A stretch of DNA of 64,000 nucleotides from Paucidesulfovibrio longus DSM 6739. Its GTDB lineage: Bacteria > Desulfobacterota > Desulfovibrionia > Desulfovibrionales > Desulfovibrionaceae. Each line of letters starts with the position of its first letter. The stretch's first letter is position 1. The stretch spans positions 335,958 to 399,957 of the forward strand of contig NZ_ATVA01000014.1 in the NCBI RefSeq assembly GCF_000420485.1. The letters run 5' to 3'. The position numbers and the translations under genes are program-made. Shown here in pieces: positions 48,151 to 57,145 of this stretch. The notes beneath the pieces are model-generated. The model searched no databases and was not told the DNA's origin. It saw nothing but the letters and a program-made list of their open reading frames with translations.

Positions 48151-49020
48151 ATGTCCGACGAAATCACTCCCCTTCTTCCCGCGTCCGACGGGCTCGGCGT
48201 TCTGTATGTGGTGGCCACGCCCCTGGGCGACGCCGAGGACTTGTCGCCGCGCGCCGCGCGCATTCTCAGCGAGGCCGACCTGGTCCTGGCCGAGGACACC
48301 CGCCGCTCCGGGCTGCTGTTTGCGCGCCTGGGCATCGCCCGCAAGGACGGCCTGGGCTTCACGAGCTTTCACGAGCATAACGAGGAACAGCGCACGCCCG
48401 CCGTGGTGGAGCGGCTGCTCGCCGGGCAGAGCGTGGCCCTGGTTTCGGACGCGGGCACCCCGCTCCTGTCCGATCCGGGCTACCGGCTCGTGCGCGCCTG
48501 CCGCGAGGCCGGGGTGCGCGTGCGTCCCGTGCCGGGGCCGAGCGCGCCGCTGGCGGCGCTTTCCGCCTGCGGGCTGCCGCCCTATCCCTTCTCGTTTCTG
48601 GGTTTCCCGCCCCGCAAGACATCGCAGGCCGAGCGCTTTTTCGCGGCCCACAGGGACACGGGCGCGACCCTGGTCTTCTTCGAGCGCAAGTCGCGCCTGC
48701 GCGAGAGCTTGGAGGCGGCGCACCAGGCCCTGGGCGACCGGGAATTCTGCATCGCCCGCGAGCTGACAAAGGAATACGAGGAATTCCTGCCCGGCAGGCT
48801 CGGCGCGCTGGAGGGCATGGACCTGGAGCTGCGCGGCGAGATCACCGTGGTCGTCGGCCCGGCGTCCGGGAACGAGCGGACCCCGGAGGCGGAGGTGGCC
48901 CTGGCCCTGGCCGAGGAGACAAAAGCCGGGGGTAAGCCCAAGGAGGTGGCCCGGCGCGTTGCCGCGCGGGTCAAGGGCTGGACAGCCAAGGAAGTGTATG
49001 CCATGCACAATCCCGCATGA
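48151..49020 (+). CDS. rsmI: 16S rRNA 2'-O-ribose C1402 methyltransferase RsmI
   Basis: The 289-residue protein matches RsmI: LYVVATPLGDAEDLSPRA, LVLAEDTRRSGLLF, SFHEHNE, ALVSDAGTPLLSDPGYRLV, PVPGPSAPLAALSACGLP and the C-terminal helix-rich part. The SAM-binding VSDAGTP loop is intact. It overlaps bioB by the four-base ATGA. Confidence 0.96.
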   Translation: MSDEITPLLPASDGLGVLYVVATPLGDAEDLSPRAARILSEADLVLAEDTRRSGLLFARLGIARKDGLGFTSFHEHNEEQRTPAVVERLLAGQSVALVSDAGTPLLSDPGYRLVRACREAGVRVRPVPGPSAPLAALSACGLPPYPFSFLGFPPRKTSQAERFFAAHRDTGATLVFFERKSRLRESLEAAHQALGDREFCIARELTKEYEEFLPGRLGALEGMDLELRGEITVVVGPASGNERTPEAEVALALAEETKAGGKPKEVARRVAARVKGWTAKEVYAMHNPA

Positions 49021-50066
49021 ATAAAAACACGGATTCTCCAGGTGTGGAAGAGGCGGACGCGGCGGACCGGAACATCCTGGACGCGCTGGTGGCGGGAGCC
49101 TTGTCCGCACGCTTGCCGGACGAGGAGGCGATCAGGGCGCTGACGGACTGGCCCGAAGAGGCCGCAGCGGAACTTTCCGAGGCGGCGGAGCGGGTTCGGG
49201 AACATTATTTCGGCGACGCCGTTTCCTTTTGCGGCATCGTCAACGCCCGCTCCGGGGCCTGCTCCGAGAACTGCGCCTTCTGCGCCCAGTCCGCGCACCA
49301 CAAGGCGGTTTCGCCCCGGCACGAATTTCTGCCCCTGGACGAGATCCTGCGCGCGGCCAAGGCCCTGCGGGACGCGGGCGCCACGCGCTTTTCGCTCGTC
49401 ACCAGCGGCAAGCGCCTCTCGAACCATGATTTCGACAGGCTTCTGGAGACGCTGCGCGCCGTTTCCGCGCTGGGGCTGCGGGCGGACTGCTCGCCGGGCG
49501 TCCTGGACCGTGGGCGGCTGCGGGAGCTGAAGATGGCGGGCTGCGGCGCGTACCATCACAACCTGGAGACGGGCAGGGCTTTTTTCCCGCGCATCTGCAT
49601 GACCCACGCCTACGAAGAGGACGTGCAGTCCGTGCGCGACGCCGTGGAGGAAGGGCTGACGGTCTGCTCCGGCGGAATCTTCGGGCTGGGCGAGTCCTGG
49701 GCGGACCGGGTCGAGCTGGCGCTGGAGTTGCGCAACCTGGGCGTGCATTCCGTGCCCGTGAATTTTCTGCACCCCGTGCCGGGCACCCCGCTGGCGGACA
49801 GGCCCGTGCTTTCGCGGGGGGAGGCGCTCAAGATCGTGGCGCTTTTCCGCTTTCTGCTGCCGGACAGGCAGATCCGCATCTGCGGCGGCCGCCACGACGT
49901 TTTCGGTCCGGAGCACCGCGCCGAGCCGTTTCGCTCCGGCGCCAGCGGGATCATGGTCGGCGACTATCTGACGCTCAAGGGACGGGACGCGGCAGAGGAT
50001 CGGGATTTGGCCCGCGGCCTCGGCCTGCGCCCGGAGCGCGGAGAAGATTATTCAGGAGGGGCGTGA
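49017..50066 (+). CDS. bioB: Biotin synthase
   Basis: The 349-residue radical-SAM enzyme has CSENCAFCAQS (the CxxxCxxC cluster), LVTSGKRL, NLETG, SGGIFGLGESW and the ICGGRHDVF segment with the second cluster's Arg ligand. It inserts sulfur into dethiobiotin. It overlaps rsmI upstream and bioY downstream, so sulfur insertion and biotin uptake genes are coupled. No other bio genes are present. Confidence 0.97.
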   Translation: MNKNTDSPGVEEADAADRNILDALVAGALSARLPDEEAIRALTDWPEEAAAELSEAAERVREHYFGDAVSFCGIVNARSGACSENCAFCAQSAHHKAVSPRHEFLPLDEILRAAKALRDAGATRFSLVTSGKRLSNHDFDRLLETLRAVSALGLRADCSPGVLDRGRLRELKMAGCGAYHHNLETGRAFFPRICMTHAYEEDVQSVRDAVEEGLTVCSGGIFGLGESWADRVELALELRNLGVHSVPVNFLHPVPGTPLADRPVLSRGEALKIVALFRFLLPDRQIRICGGRHDVFGPEHRAEPFRSGASGIMVGDYLTLKGRDAAEDRDLARGLGLRPERGEDYSGGA

Positions 50067-50611
50067 TGAGCCGGATGCCACTGGGAGAACTGCACAAGCT
50101 GGTCTGGACCGCGCTTCTGGCCGCCACGGTGGCGGCGGGCGCGTACCTCATCGTGCCCATCGGCCCGGTTCCGGTGTCCATGCAGCCGCTGTTCATCTTT
50201 CTGGCCGGATTCATCCTCGGCCCCAAGCGCGGCGCGGCCTGCCTGCTGCTCTATCTGGCGGCGGGCGCGGCCGGCCTGCCGGTTTTCGCGGGGGGCAACT
50301 CCGGCCTGGGCGTGCTCATGGGGCCGACAGCGGGCTACCTCTACACCTATGTGCTCATGGCCGCGATCGCGGGCCTGGCCACGGGCGGGCGGGGCGAAAT
50401 GCTCTCGTTCGCGCGGGGCTTCCTCTTCGGCCTGATCGGCCTCGCCGTGGTCTACGCCGGGGGGGTGCTCTGGCTGATGCGCGCCCTGGACATGAGCCTG
50501 GACAAGGCCCTGGCCGTGGGCTTCTATCCCTTCATCCTCTGGGATCTGTTCAAGATCGTGTTCGCTGTGGCTTGCTATCGCATTCTCGTTCGGTATAGCA
50601 TCGTCCGGTAG
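50063..50611 (+). CDS. bioY: BioY, biotin transporter substrate-binding subunit
   Basis: The 182-residue membrane protein has six hydrophobic segments and the BioY motifs IGPVPVSMQPLFIFLAGFIL and GLPVFAGGNSGLGVLMGPTA. BioY captures biotin in ECF-type transporters and can work without a dedicated ATPase. The start may be GTG 50063 or ATG 50066; both follow AGGAGGGG and overlap the bioB stop. Confidence 0.96.
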   Translation: MMSRMPLGELHKLVWTALLAATVAAGAYLIVPIGPVPVSMQPLFIFLAGFILGPKRGAACLLLYLAAGAAGLPVFAGGNSGLGVLMGPTAGYLYTYVLMAAIAGLATGGRGEMLSFARGFLFGLIGLAVVYAGGVLWLMRALDMSLDKALAVGFYPFILWDLFKIVFAVACYRILVRYSIVR

Positions 50612-50671
50612 TTCCGGGGCGCGGGGCGCGCGGCCCGGCGCAATTTGGACGAGCAACCTGCTGGAGGCCCA

Positions 50672-51457
50672 TTGGGGGCGAAAGGTATTTCCGGCGAAGG
50701 CCGGGCTTTGGTGAACTGCTACCTGCGCTGCTATCTCGCGGGCGCGTGCTTCAACGCGCGCGGCTACTACAGCGTGGGCCTGTCCTACGCCATGGACCCC
50801 GGACTGCGGGCCATCCACAAGACACCCCAGACGCTCATGGAAGCGCGCGGCCGCTACGTCAACCATTTCAACACGCATCTTTTCTGGCTGCCCTGCCTCG
50901 TGGGCATCTTCCTCACGGCGGAGCGGCACGTGGCCGCCGGGCACATGCCCGCCAAGATGATCGAGCGGCTCAAGGACACGGCGGGGTACACGCTTTCGGG
51001 CATAGGCGACTCCGTCTTCGCCGGAAGCCTCTTGATTTTCTGGGCCTTGTCGTCTATCTGCCTTCTGCTTGCGGGCTGCCGGACCCTGCCGCTGCTCGTG
51101 GGCGCCGGATTCTTCGTCGGCCTGCAATTTTTCCGGGTCTACACCTTCTGGGCCGGACACCGCCGGGGACTGGCCTTTCTCGAAGGTCTGCGAAGATGGG
51201 ATCTGATCAACTGGGGGCAGCGGATCAAGCTGCTCAACGGATTGCTGCTGCTCTGCCTCTGGCTGCTGGCCTGGCCCCGTCCCCTGCTCTGGACGGACTG
51301 GATCTACATGACGCTGGGCATGGCCTTTTTCGCCCGCTTTCTCCAACACCGACAGGTTCCCCGCGAAGTGGTGCTGGTGGCGTTCCTCCTGGTCATGGGC
51401 GCGCTGCCCTGGATCGCCGGGGGCGTGAAAATGCTGTTCGAACGGCTGACGGGCTGA
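50672..51457 (+). CDS. PTS mannose-family EIID component, standing alone
   Basis: The ~261-residue protein has the EIID signature GLSYAMDPGLRAIHKTP and the phosphotransferase-type FNTHLFWLPCLVGIFLTAE, then several hydrophobic segments in the last 130 residues. EIID normally pairs with EIIC to pass mannose-type sugars. Here neither EIIC, EIIB nor EIIA lies next to it; bioY precedes and HPr follows. The TTG start has GGAGG a few bases ahead; an upstream TTG at 50645 has no site. Confidence 0.85.
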   Translation: MGAKGISGEGRALVNCYLRCYLAGACFNARGYYSVGLSYAMDPGLRAIHKTPQTLMEARGRYVNHFNTHLFWLPCLVGIFLTAERHVAAGHMPAKMIERLKDTAGYTLSGIGDSVFAGSLLIFWALSSICLLLAGCRTLPLLVGAGFFVGLQFFRVYTFWAGHRRGLAFLEGLRRWDLINWGQRIKLLNGLLLLCLWLLAWPRPLLWTDWIYMTLGMAFFARFLQHRQVPREVVLVAFLLVMGALPWIAGGVKMLFERLTG

Positions 51458-51512
51458 AGATTATCTGTTAGGAATCGTGCGTTGGCATGCGCGAGAAAAC
51501 GGGAAGAATACG

Positions 51513-51830
51513 ATGGAAGAAACCGCAGGCGCCGTGAACGAAGAAAACGCCGGAGGCCAGTTCCTGGTCCGGCGGGTGGTGGTGGCCAACCAGCTTGGCC
51601 TGCACGCCCGTCCGGCAGGAGCGCTGGCGCAACTGGCCCAGTCCTTCACGAGCGATATATCTCTCGAGTGCGACGGGCAGGAAGTGGACGCGAAAAGCAT
51701 CCTCGACCTGCTCACGCTGGCCGCGGCCCAAGGCACGCGGCTGGACCTCAAGGCCAGGGGCGAGGACGCCGAGTCCGCCCTCGACCGCATCGAAAAGCTG
51801 TTCAAGGAGCGCTTCGGCGAAGGGAAGTAG
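51513..51830 (+). CDS. ptsH: HPr phosphocarrier protein
   Basis: The 105-residue protein is HPr with an extra ~18 acidic N-terminal residues. The phosphoaccepting His is in NQLGLHARPAGALAQLA, and a Ser in DAKSILDLLTLAA occupies the position of the regulatory Ser46 of other HPrs. The chosen ATG follows GGGAAGAA. The stop overlaps the ptsI start by one base. Confidence 0.95.
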   Translation: MEETAGAVNEENAGGQFLVRRVVVANQLGLHARPAGALAQLAQSFTSDISLECDGQEVDAKSILDLLTLAAAQGTRLDLKARGEDAESALDRIEKLFKERFGEGK

Positions 51831-53614
51831 TGGCCGACAAGATCATCACCGGAATCCCGGTTTCCTCGGGCATCGTCATCGGCAAGGCGGTTTTCGTCAA
51901 CCGCAGCCATCGCTCGGTGCTGCCCAGGCACACGGTTTCCGCGGACATGGTCGAGGCGGAGAAGGGGCGGCTGGAAAACGCCTTTCTCGTGGCCGGGCAG
52001 GAGATGGAAAGCATCCGGGACAAGGTTCCCGGCGAGCTGGAACAGCACCGCCTGATTCTCGATTCCCACCTGATGATGCTCCGCGACCCCAAGCTCATGG
52101 GCCGCGCCAAGGAGCACATCCAGACCCTGCGGGTGAACGCGGAATGGGCGCTGGAAAAGGCCGTTTCCGAACTGGCCCAGGCTTTTCTCGGCTTCGACGA
52201 CGTCTATCTCAAGGAACGCTTCCAGGACGTGCGCCAGGTGGCGGACCGGGTGCAGACGCACCTGCTCGGCACCGTGCGCGACCTGACCACCATCGGGGGC
52301 AGGGCCATCATCATGGCCCACGACCTGACCCCGGCGGACACGGTTGAAATCGACGTTTCCCGCATTCTCGGCTTCGCCACCACGCGCGGCGGCAAGACCT
52401 CCCACACCGGAATCATGGCCCGCACCCTGGGCATTCCCGCCCTGGTAGGCGTGCAGGAGCTGGAAAACTCCGTCACGGACGGCGACCTCGTGGTCATCGA
52501 CGGGATCAAGGGCCGCATCGTGGTCAATCCGGACGAGGAGGAGCTGTTCGAGTACAACACGCTCGCCTCCCGGTTCGAGGAATACCAGAAGAAGATCATC
52601 CGCCGCTGCCTGCTCCCCGCGGAGACCAGCGACGGCTTCCGGGTCAAGGTGCTGGCCAACATCGAGCTGCTCGAAGAGGTCACCGCCGTCATCGACAACG
52701 GCGGCGAGGGCATCGGCCTCTACCGGACCGAATATTCCTACCTGAACCGCACGGACCTGCCCACGGAAGACGAGCTGGCCGAAAAATACGTGGACCTGGC
52801 CAGCATCATGTCCCCGCGCAAGGTGGTCTTCCGCACGCTGGACCTCGGCTCGGACAAGAACATCACCGAATTCGGCCAACTGGACGAAGCCAACCCGGCC
52901 ATGGGCCTGCGGGCCATCCGCTTCTGCCTCAAGCACCCGGAACTGTTCAAGGTCCAGCTGCGGGCCATTCTCCGCGCCAGCGTCTACGGCAACGTCTCGC
53001 TGATGTTTCCCATGATTTCGGGCCTGCGCGAGCTGCGCCGGGCCAAGGCGCGGCTCAAGGAGGCCCAGCTGGAGCTTTCGCGCCGGGGCGTGCCCTACAA
53101 TCCGGACATGCCCGTGGGCATCATGGTCGAACTGCCCAGCGCCGTGATGATCGCCGAGCTGCTGGCCCGCGAGGTGGACTTCTTCTCCATCGGCACCAAC
53201 GACCTGATCCAGTACAGCATGGGCATCGACCGGACCAATCCCAATGTTTCCTATCTGTACCAGCCGCTGCACCCGGCCATCCTGCGCTCCATCAAGCAGG
53301 TCGTGGACGCCGCGCACCAGGCGGGCATCGAGGTCAGCCTCTGCGGCGAGGTGGCTTCCGACCCGTTCTGCGTGCCGATCCTCATGGGCATGCAGATCGA
53401 CTGCATTTCCCTCTCGCCCCAGGCCATTCCCGGCATCAAGCGCATCATCCGCCAGACCCGCATGGGCGAATGCCGCCAGCTTCTGCGCGACGTGATCAGC
53501 CAGCAGACCGTGGGCAGGATCAACCGCATGGTCAAGGACTCGATTTTCAAGAAGTATCCCGAGGAGCTGATGTTCTTCGCGTCCCTGCTGGACAGCGAGG
53601 AGCTTCCCGGCTAG
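51830..53614 (+). CDS. ptsI: PTS enzyme I
   Basis: The 594-residue protein has the EI N-terminal helical domain, the active His in ATTRGGKTSHTGIMARTLGI, and the PEP-binding TIM barrel (GEGIGLYRTEYSYL, RTLDLGSDKN, NPAMGLRAIRFCL, IGTNDLIQYSMGIDRTN, CGEVASDPF). It takes phosphate from PEP and gives it to HPr. The GTG start overlaps the HPr stop (TAGTG). All active residues are present, so the general PTS is functional although sugar-specific parts are missing here. Confidence 0.97.
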   Translation: MADKIITGIPVSSGIVIGKAVFVNRSHRSVLPRHTVSADMVEAEKGRLENAFLVAGQEMESIRDKVPGELEQHRLILDSHLMMLRDPKLMGRAKEHIQTLRVNAEWALEKAVSELAQAFLGFDDVYLKERFQDVRQVADRVQTHLLGTVRDLTTIGGRAIIMAHDLTPADTVEIDVSRILGFATTRGGKTSHTGIMARTLGIPALVGVQELENSVTDGDLVVIDGIKGRIVVNPDEEELFEYNTLASRFEEYQKKIIRRCLLPAETSDGFRVKVLANIELLEEVTAVIDNGGEGIGLYRTEYSYLNRTDLPTEDELAEKYVDLASIMSPRKVVFRTLDLGSDKNITEFGQLDEANPAMGLRAIRFCLKHPELFKVQLRAILRASVYGNVSLMFPMISGLRELRRAKARLKEAQLELSRRGVPYNPDMPVGIMVELPSAVMIAELLAREVDFFSIGTNDLIQYSMGIDRTNPNVSYLYQPLHPAILRSIKQVVDAAHQAGIEVSLCGEVASDPFCVPILMGMQIDCISLSPQAIPGIKRIIRQTRMGECRQLLRDVISQQTVGRINRMVKDSIFKKYPEELMFFASLLDSEELPG

Positions 53615-53626
53615 CCTCTCAATCCC

Positions 53627-54112
53627 ATGGCGAAAAAATCAAAATCCCCTTCCGGCGACGGTCGCAAGACCATCGGCGTGAACAAGCAGGCCAGACGCCT
53701 GTACGAGTTCCTGGAAACCTTCGAGGCCGGGCTTTCCCTGGTGGGCAGCGAGGTCAAGTCCCTGCGCGAGGGCCGCGTGGCCTTCAAGGACGGCTACGTG
53801 CGCCTCAAGGACGGCGAGGCCTGGCTCGTGGGCGTGCACATCGCGCCCTGGGACCACACCGGCCCGTATGACCAGCACGACCCGGAGCGGCCCCGCAAGC
53901 TGCTGCTGCACAAGCACGAGATCGAGCGGCTCCAGGCCCGCGTGGACCAGAAGGGCCTGACCGTGATCCCCGTGTCCATGTATTTCCGGGGCGGCCGGGT
54001 CAAGCTGGAGATCGCGCTCGGCCGGGGCAAGAACGTCCACGACCGCCGCGACGACCTCAAGGCCCGCGACATGGCCCGCGACACGGCCCGCCAACTCGCC
54101 GCGTACAAGTAG
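53627..54112 (+). CDS. smpB: SmpB, tmRNA-binding protein
   Basis: The 161-residue protein matches Smp[79 protein letters not shown] and [18 protein letters not shown]. It brings tmRNA to stalled ribosomes. The ssrA gene for tmRNA was not found in the window. It lies 12 bases after ptsI. Confidence 0.97.
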   Translation: MAKKSKSPSGDGRKTIGVNKQARRLYEFLETFEAGLSLVGSEVKSLREGRVAFKDGYVRLKDGEAWLVGVHIAPWDHTGPYDQHDPERPRKLLLHKHEIERLQARVDQKGLTVIPVSMYFRGGRVKLEIALGRGKNVHDRRDDLKARDMARDTARQLAAYK

Positions 54113-54165
54113 GCGCGCTTATTTCCGCAATATTTCCTCTGCGATTTCGGAGCGTTGCCTCTCTC

Positions 54166-54193
54166 TTGACAGATAGGACTAATAGATTAGTCT
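54166..54193 (+). promoter_or_regulatory. Promoter with overlapping palindrome ahead of the AAA/DUF4143 gene
   Basis: TTGACA is a perfect -35; TAGTCT 16 bases later is a weak -10. Between them and covering the -10 is a perfect dyad GACTAAT-AG-ATTAGTC (54177-54192), placed like an operator. A repressor bound there would block the promoter. Confidence 0.6.
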
Positions 54194-54224
54194 TACGAGC
54201 AAGCGTGTGGTTTGCCTGCTCGTA
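54194..54224 (+). repeat. Inverted repeat in the leader of the AAA/DUF4143 gene
   Basis: TACGAGCAAGC and GCCTGCTCGTA form a stem of 8 bp, one mismatch, then 2 bp, around a 9-base loop. No T-run follows directly, so it is not a clear terminator. The leader down to the gene is AT-rich compared with its surroundings. Confidence 0.6.
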
Positions 54225-54315
54225 TCGTATGGCAAATCAATCAATATTTTTAGTTGGTTGCCGCACCTTTCGGAAATAGCGAGAAATCCTTCCGCTTATC
54301 AGGAGGCGTGAGAGC

Positions 54316-55767
54316 GTGCTGAATGTCTCGGAACGCGAAGTCCTGGAACGCATGGTTTCGGATAACCCCTGGTGGGAGTCCGGCGGCGTTGCCGCGTTCT
54401 ACGACGACTTGGGCCGTCGCGACTATTTTCCGGAGTTCTACCGCCTGCTGGCCGTGAGCACGGTGCGCCGGGCCGTGGTGCTCATGGGGCCGCGCCGCGT
54501 GGGCAAGACCGTGATGCTCTTCCAGACCGTGGCCGAACTGCTCCGTGCCGGCCAGAACCCGACCAGGATTCTTTATGTTTCCGTGGATATGCCCCTGTTC
54601 CAGGGCATGCCGCTGGAACGTCTGATGCGTCTGTTCATGGAGCGCAACGGCATCGACCGCCAGGAACGTATGGTCGTTCTTTTCGACGAGATTCAGTACC
54701 TTCCGGACTGGGAGCGGCACCTCAAGAGCCTCATGGACACATATCTGCACGCCCGTGTGGCCGTATCCGGCTCGGCCGCCGCCGCTCTGAAGCTCAAGAG
54801 CGACGAGTCCGGGGCCGGGCGTTTCACGGACTATCTCCTGCCCCCGCTGACCTTTGCGGAATACCTTGCCCTGATCGGCAGGGAAGGGGAGCTGGTCCGT
54901 GAGCAGGAGGCGCACCAGCCGGAATTGCCTAACTATTCCGTCCGGGACATGGCGGGGCTCAACGCCGAATTCCTGAACTACCTCAACTACGGGGGCTATC
55001 CCGAGGCCGTGGCCGATCCGGAGGTGCGCGGCGACCCCGCCCGCTTCATCAAGCGGGACATCGTGGACAAGGTGCTGCTGCGCGACCTGCCCAGTCTCTA
55101 CGGCATCCAGGACATTCAGGAGTTGAACCGGCTGTTGAATACCGTGGTCTACAACAGCGGGAACGTGCTTTCACTGGACCAGCTCTCCAAGTCGTCCGGG
55201 GTGAGCAAGGATACGATCAGGAAGTATCTGGAATATCTGGAGGCGGCCTTTTTGATCCGCAAGGTCCGGCGCATGGACGAGCACGGACGCTGGTTTCAGC
55301 GCGAGCGCAGCTTCAAGGTCTACCTGACCAATCCCTCCCTGCGGGCCGCGCTGTTCAGTCCGGTCCGGGATGGGGACGAGGCCATGGGGCTGCTGACCGA
55401 AACAGCGATCTTCAGCCAATGGTTCCACTGTCGGGAAGAGCTGGCCTATGCCCGCTGGAAGACCGGGGAGGTGGATCTGGTGCATCTGGATCAGCTCGGC
55501 CAGCCTCGCTGGGCGCTGGAGGTCAAGTGGACGGATCGCTATTATGATTCCCCCGAGGAACTGAAGGGCCTGCTGACCTTTGCGCGCAACGTGCTGCGCG
55601 CGCCGGCTTCCACGGTCACCGTGACCACCAAGACCCGAAGCGGAGAAAGGAGCGTGCAGGGGCAGCGGATCGATTTCATTCCCGCGAGCCTCTACTGCTA
55701 CACCGTGGGCAAGAATTTGTTGCAATGGGCGAAGAGGGGCATGGGCGAGAACGAAAATGGCGAATGA
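54316..55767 (+). CDS. AAA-family ATPase with C-terminal DUF4143 domain
   Basis: The 483-residue protein has an AAA_14-type ATPase domain (Walker A LMGPRRVGKTVMLFQ, Walker B MVVLFDEIQYLPDWE, VSGSAAAALK, FTDYLLPPLTFAEYL) and a DUF4143 half (ILRD-like VLLRDLPSLYGI, GVSKDTIRKYLEYLEAAFLI, nuclease-like EVDLVHLD...WALEVKWTD). These proteins are common accessory genes whose function is not established. The EVD...EVKW part resembles a PD-(D/E)XK nuclease core. It overlaps the next gene by 11 bases and sits in an otherwise conserved housekeeping neighbourhood, suggesting insertion. Confidence 0.88.
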   Translation: MLNVSEREVLERMVSDNPWWESGGVAAFYDDLGRRDYFPEFYRLLAVSTVRRAVVLMGPRRVGKTVMLFQTVAELLRAGQNPTRILYVSVDMPLFQGMPLERLMRLFMERNGIDRQERMVVLFDEIQYLPDWERHLKSLMDTYLHARVAVSGSAAAALKLKSDESGAGRFTDYLLPPLTFAEYLALIGREGELVREQEAHQPELPNYSVRDMAGLNAEFLNYLNYGGYPEAVADPEVRGDPARFIKRDIVDKVLLRDLPSLYGIQDIQELNRLLNTVVYNSGNVLSLDQLSKSSGVSKDTIRKYLEYLEAAFLIRKVRRMDEHGRWFQRERSFKVYLTNPSLRAALFSPVRDGDEAMGLLTETAIFSQWFHCREELAYARWKTGEVDLVHLDQLGQPRWALEVKWTDRYYDSPEELKGLLTFARNVLRAPASTVTVTTKTRSGERSVQGQRIDFIPASLYCYTVGKNLLQWAKRGMGENENGE

Positions 55768-57145
55768 TCTTTCCGCTTCCGGGCGGAGCTTTCTCTCCGG
55801 GCTTTTCCCCGGCGACGGAGCCGTGTTCGCGCCGGAGGAGCTGGTGGCTTTCGCGGGCGACGCCGGCCAGAAGGAGGCCGCGCCCTGGGCGGCGGTGCGG
55901 CCGGAGAGCGAGGAGCAGCTTTGCGAGCTGCTCAAGTGGGCCGACGCCGAGCGCGTGCCCGTGTATGCGCGGGCAAGAGGCACGAACAAGGTCGGCCAGA
56001 CCGTGCCGATCCGCGGCGGGGTGGCGGTTTCCTTCCTGCGGATGAACCGCATCCTGGACATCGACCCGCGCGACTTCGTGGCCGTGGTCCAGCCCGGCGT
56101 GGTCACGTCCGAGTTCCAGGCCGAGCTGGCCCGGCAGCGGCTCTTCTATCCCCCGGATCCCGCGTCCATCAAGATTTCCACCCTGGGCGGCAACGTCTCC
56201 ACCTGCGCCGGGGGCATGCGCGCGCTCAAGTACGGCGTGACCCGCGACCACCTCCTGGGCATGCGCGCGGTGCTGCCCGGCGGCAAGGTGCTGCGCCTGG
56301 GCTCCCGCTGCCACAAGGACGTGGCCGGACTGGACCTGACCCGTTTGCTCGCGGGGTCCGCCGGAACCCTGGCGCTTTTTTCCGAGCTGACCCTCAAGCT
56401 GTTGCCCCTGCCCGAAGCCTCGGCCTCGGCCCTGGCGGGATTCGCGGATTTCGAGACCGCCCTGGCCGCAGCCGCCGGGGTCTTCCAGGCGGGGCTGCTG
56501 CCCTCGGCCCTGGAGTTCATGGACGCCGTGACCCTGGAGGCGCTCTCCCGCGAGTTCACCGGGCCGGAATACGCCTGGCTGGGCCGCGCCCGCGCCGCGC
56601 TGCTCTTCCGGCTGGACGGCTCGGCTGCGGCGGTGCGCGCCGAGACGCAGACCCTTGGGAGCGCGCTGGACGAATACGCGCCCGTATTTCTGGAAACGGC
56701 CTCCGGCCCGGACGAGGAAATCCTCTGGGACGTGCGCCGGGCCGTCAGCCCCAGCCTGTTTCATCTCGCTCCGGACAAGAGCGGCGAGGACGTGGCCGTG
56801 CCGCGCGGCAGAGTGCTGGAGGCGGTGCGCGGCCTGGCGGCCATCGGCGAGCGCCTGGGCCTGCGCACGGCCTGCTTCGGCCACCTGGGCGACGGCAACC
56901 TGCACTCCAACATCCTCTACGACCGGGCCAAAGGGCAGGCGGACGCGGCCCGGCAGGCCAAGGCCGAACTGTTCAAGCTCGTGCTCTCCCTGGGCGGGAC
57001 CATCACGGGCGAGCATGGCGTGGGCCTGTCCAAGAAGGACTGGCTCGCGGACCAGATCGGCCCGGTGGAGCTGGACATCATGCGGCGGCTCAAGGCCGCG
57101 TTCGACCCGCACGGAATCATGAACCCCGGCAAGGAGTGGGCATGA
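55757..57145 (+). CDS. FAD-linked oxidase, GlcD/D-lactate dehydrogenase type
   Basis: The 462-residue protein has a PCMH-type FAD domain (RARGTNKVGQTVPIRGG, PPDPASIKISTLGGNVSTCA, YGVTRDHLLGMRAVLPGG) and the GlcD C-terminal domain (ACFGHLGDGNLHSNIL, TGEHGVGLSKKDWL). It oxidises D-lactate or glycolate with FAD. The Fe-S partner gene follows with an ATGA overlap. Sulfate reducers of this type use lactate as electron donor, which favours lactate as substrate. Confidence 0.93.
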   Translation: MANDLSASGRSFLSGLFPGDGAVFAPEELVAFAGDAGQKEAAPWAAVRPESEEQLCELLKWADAERVPVYARARGTNKVGQTVPIRGGVAVSFLRMNRILDIDPRDFVAVVQPGVVTSEFQAELARQRLFYPPDPASIKISTLGGNVSTCAGGMRALKYGVTRDHLLGMRAVLPGGKVLRLGSRCHKDVAGLDLTRLLAGSAGTLALFSELTLKLLPLPEASASALAGFADFETALAAAAGVFQAGLLPSALEFMDAVTLEALSREFTGPEYAWLGRARAALLFRLDGSAAAVRAETQTLGSALDEYAPVFLETASGPDEEILWDVRRAVSPSLFHLAPDKSGEDVAVPRGRVLEAVRGLAAIGERLGLRTACFGHLGDGNLHSNILYDRAKGQADAARQAKAELFKLVLSLGGTITGEHGVGLSKKDWLADQIGPVELDIMRRLKAAFDPHGIMNPGKEWA

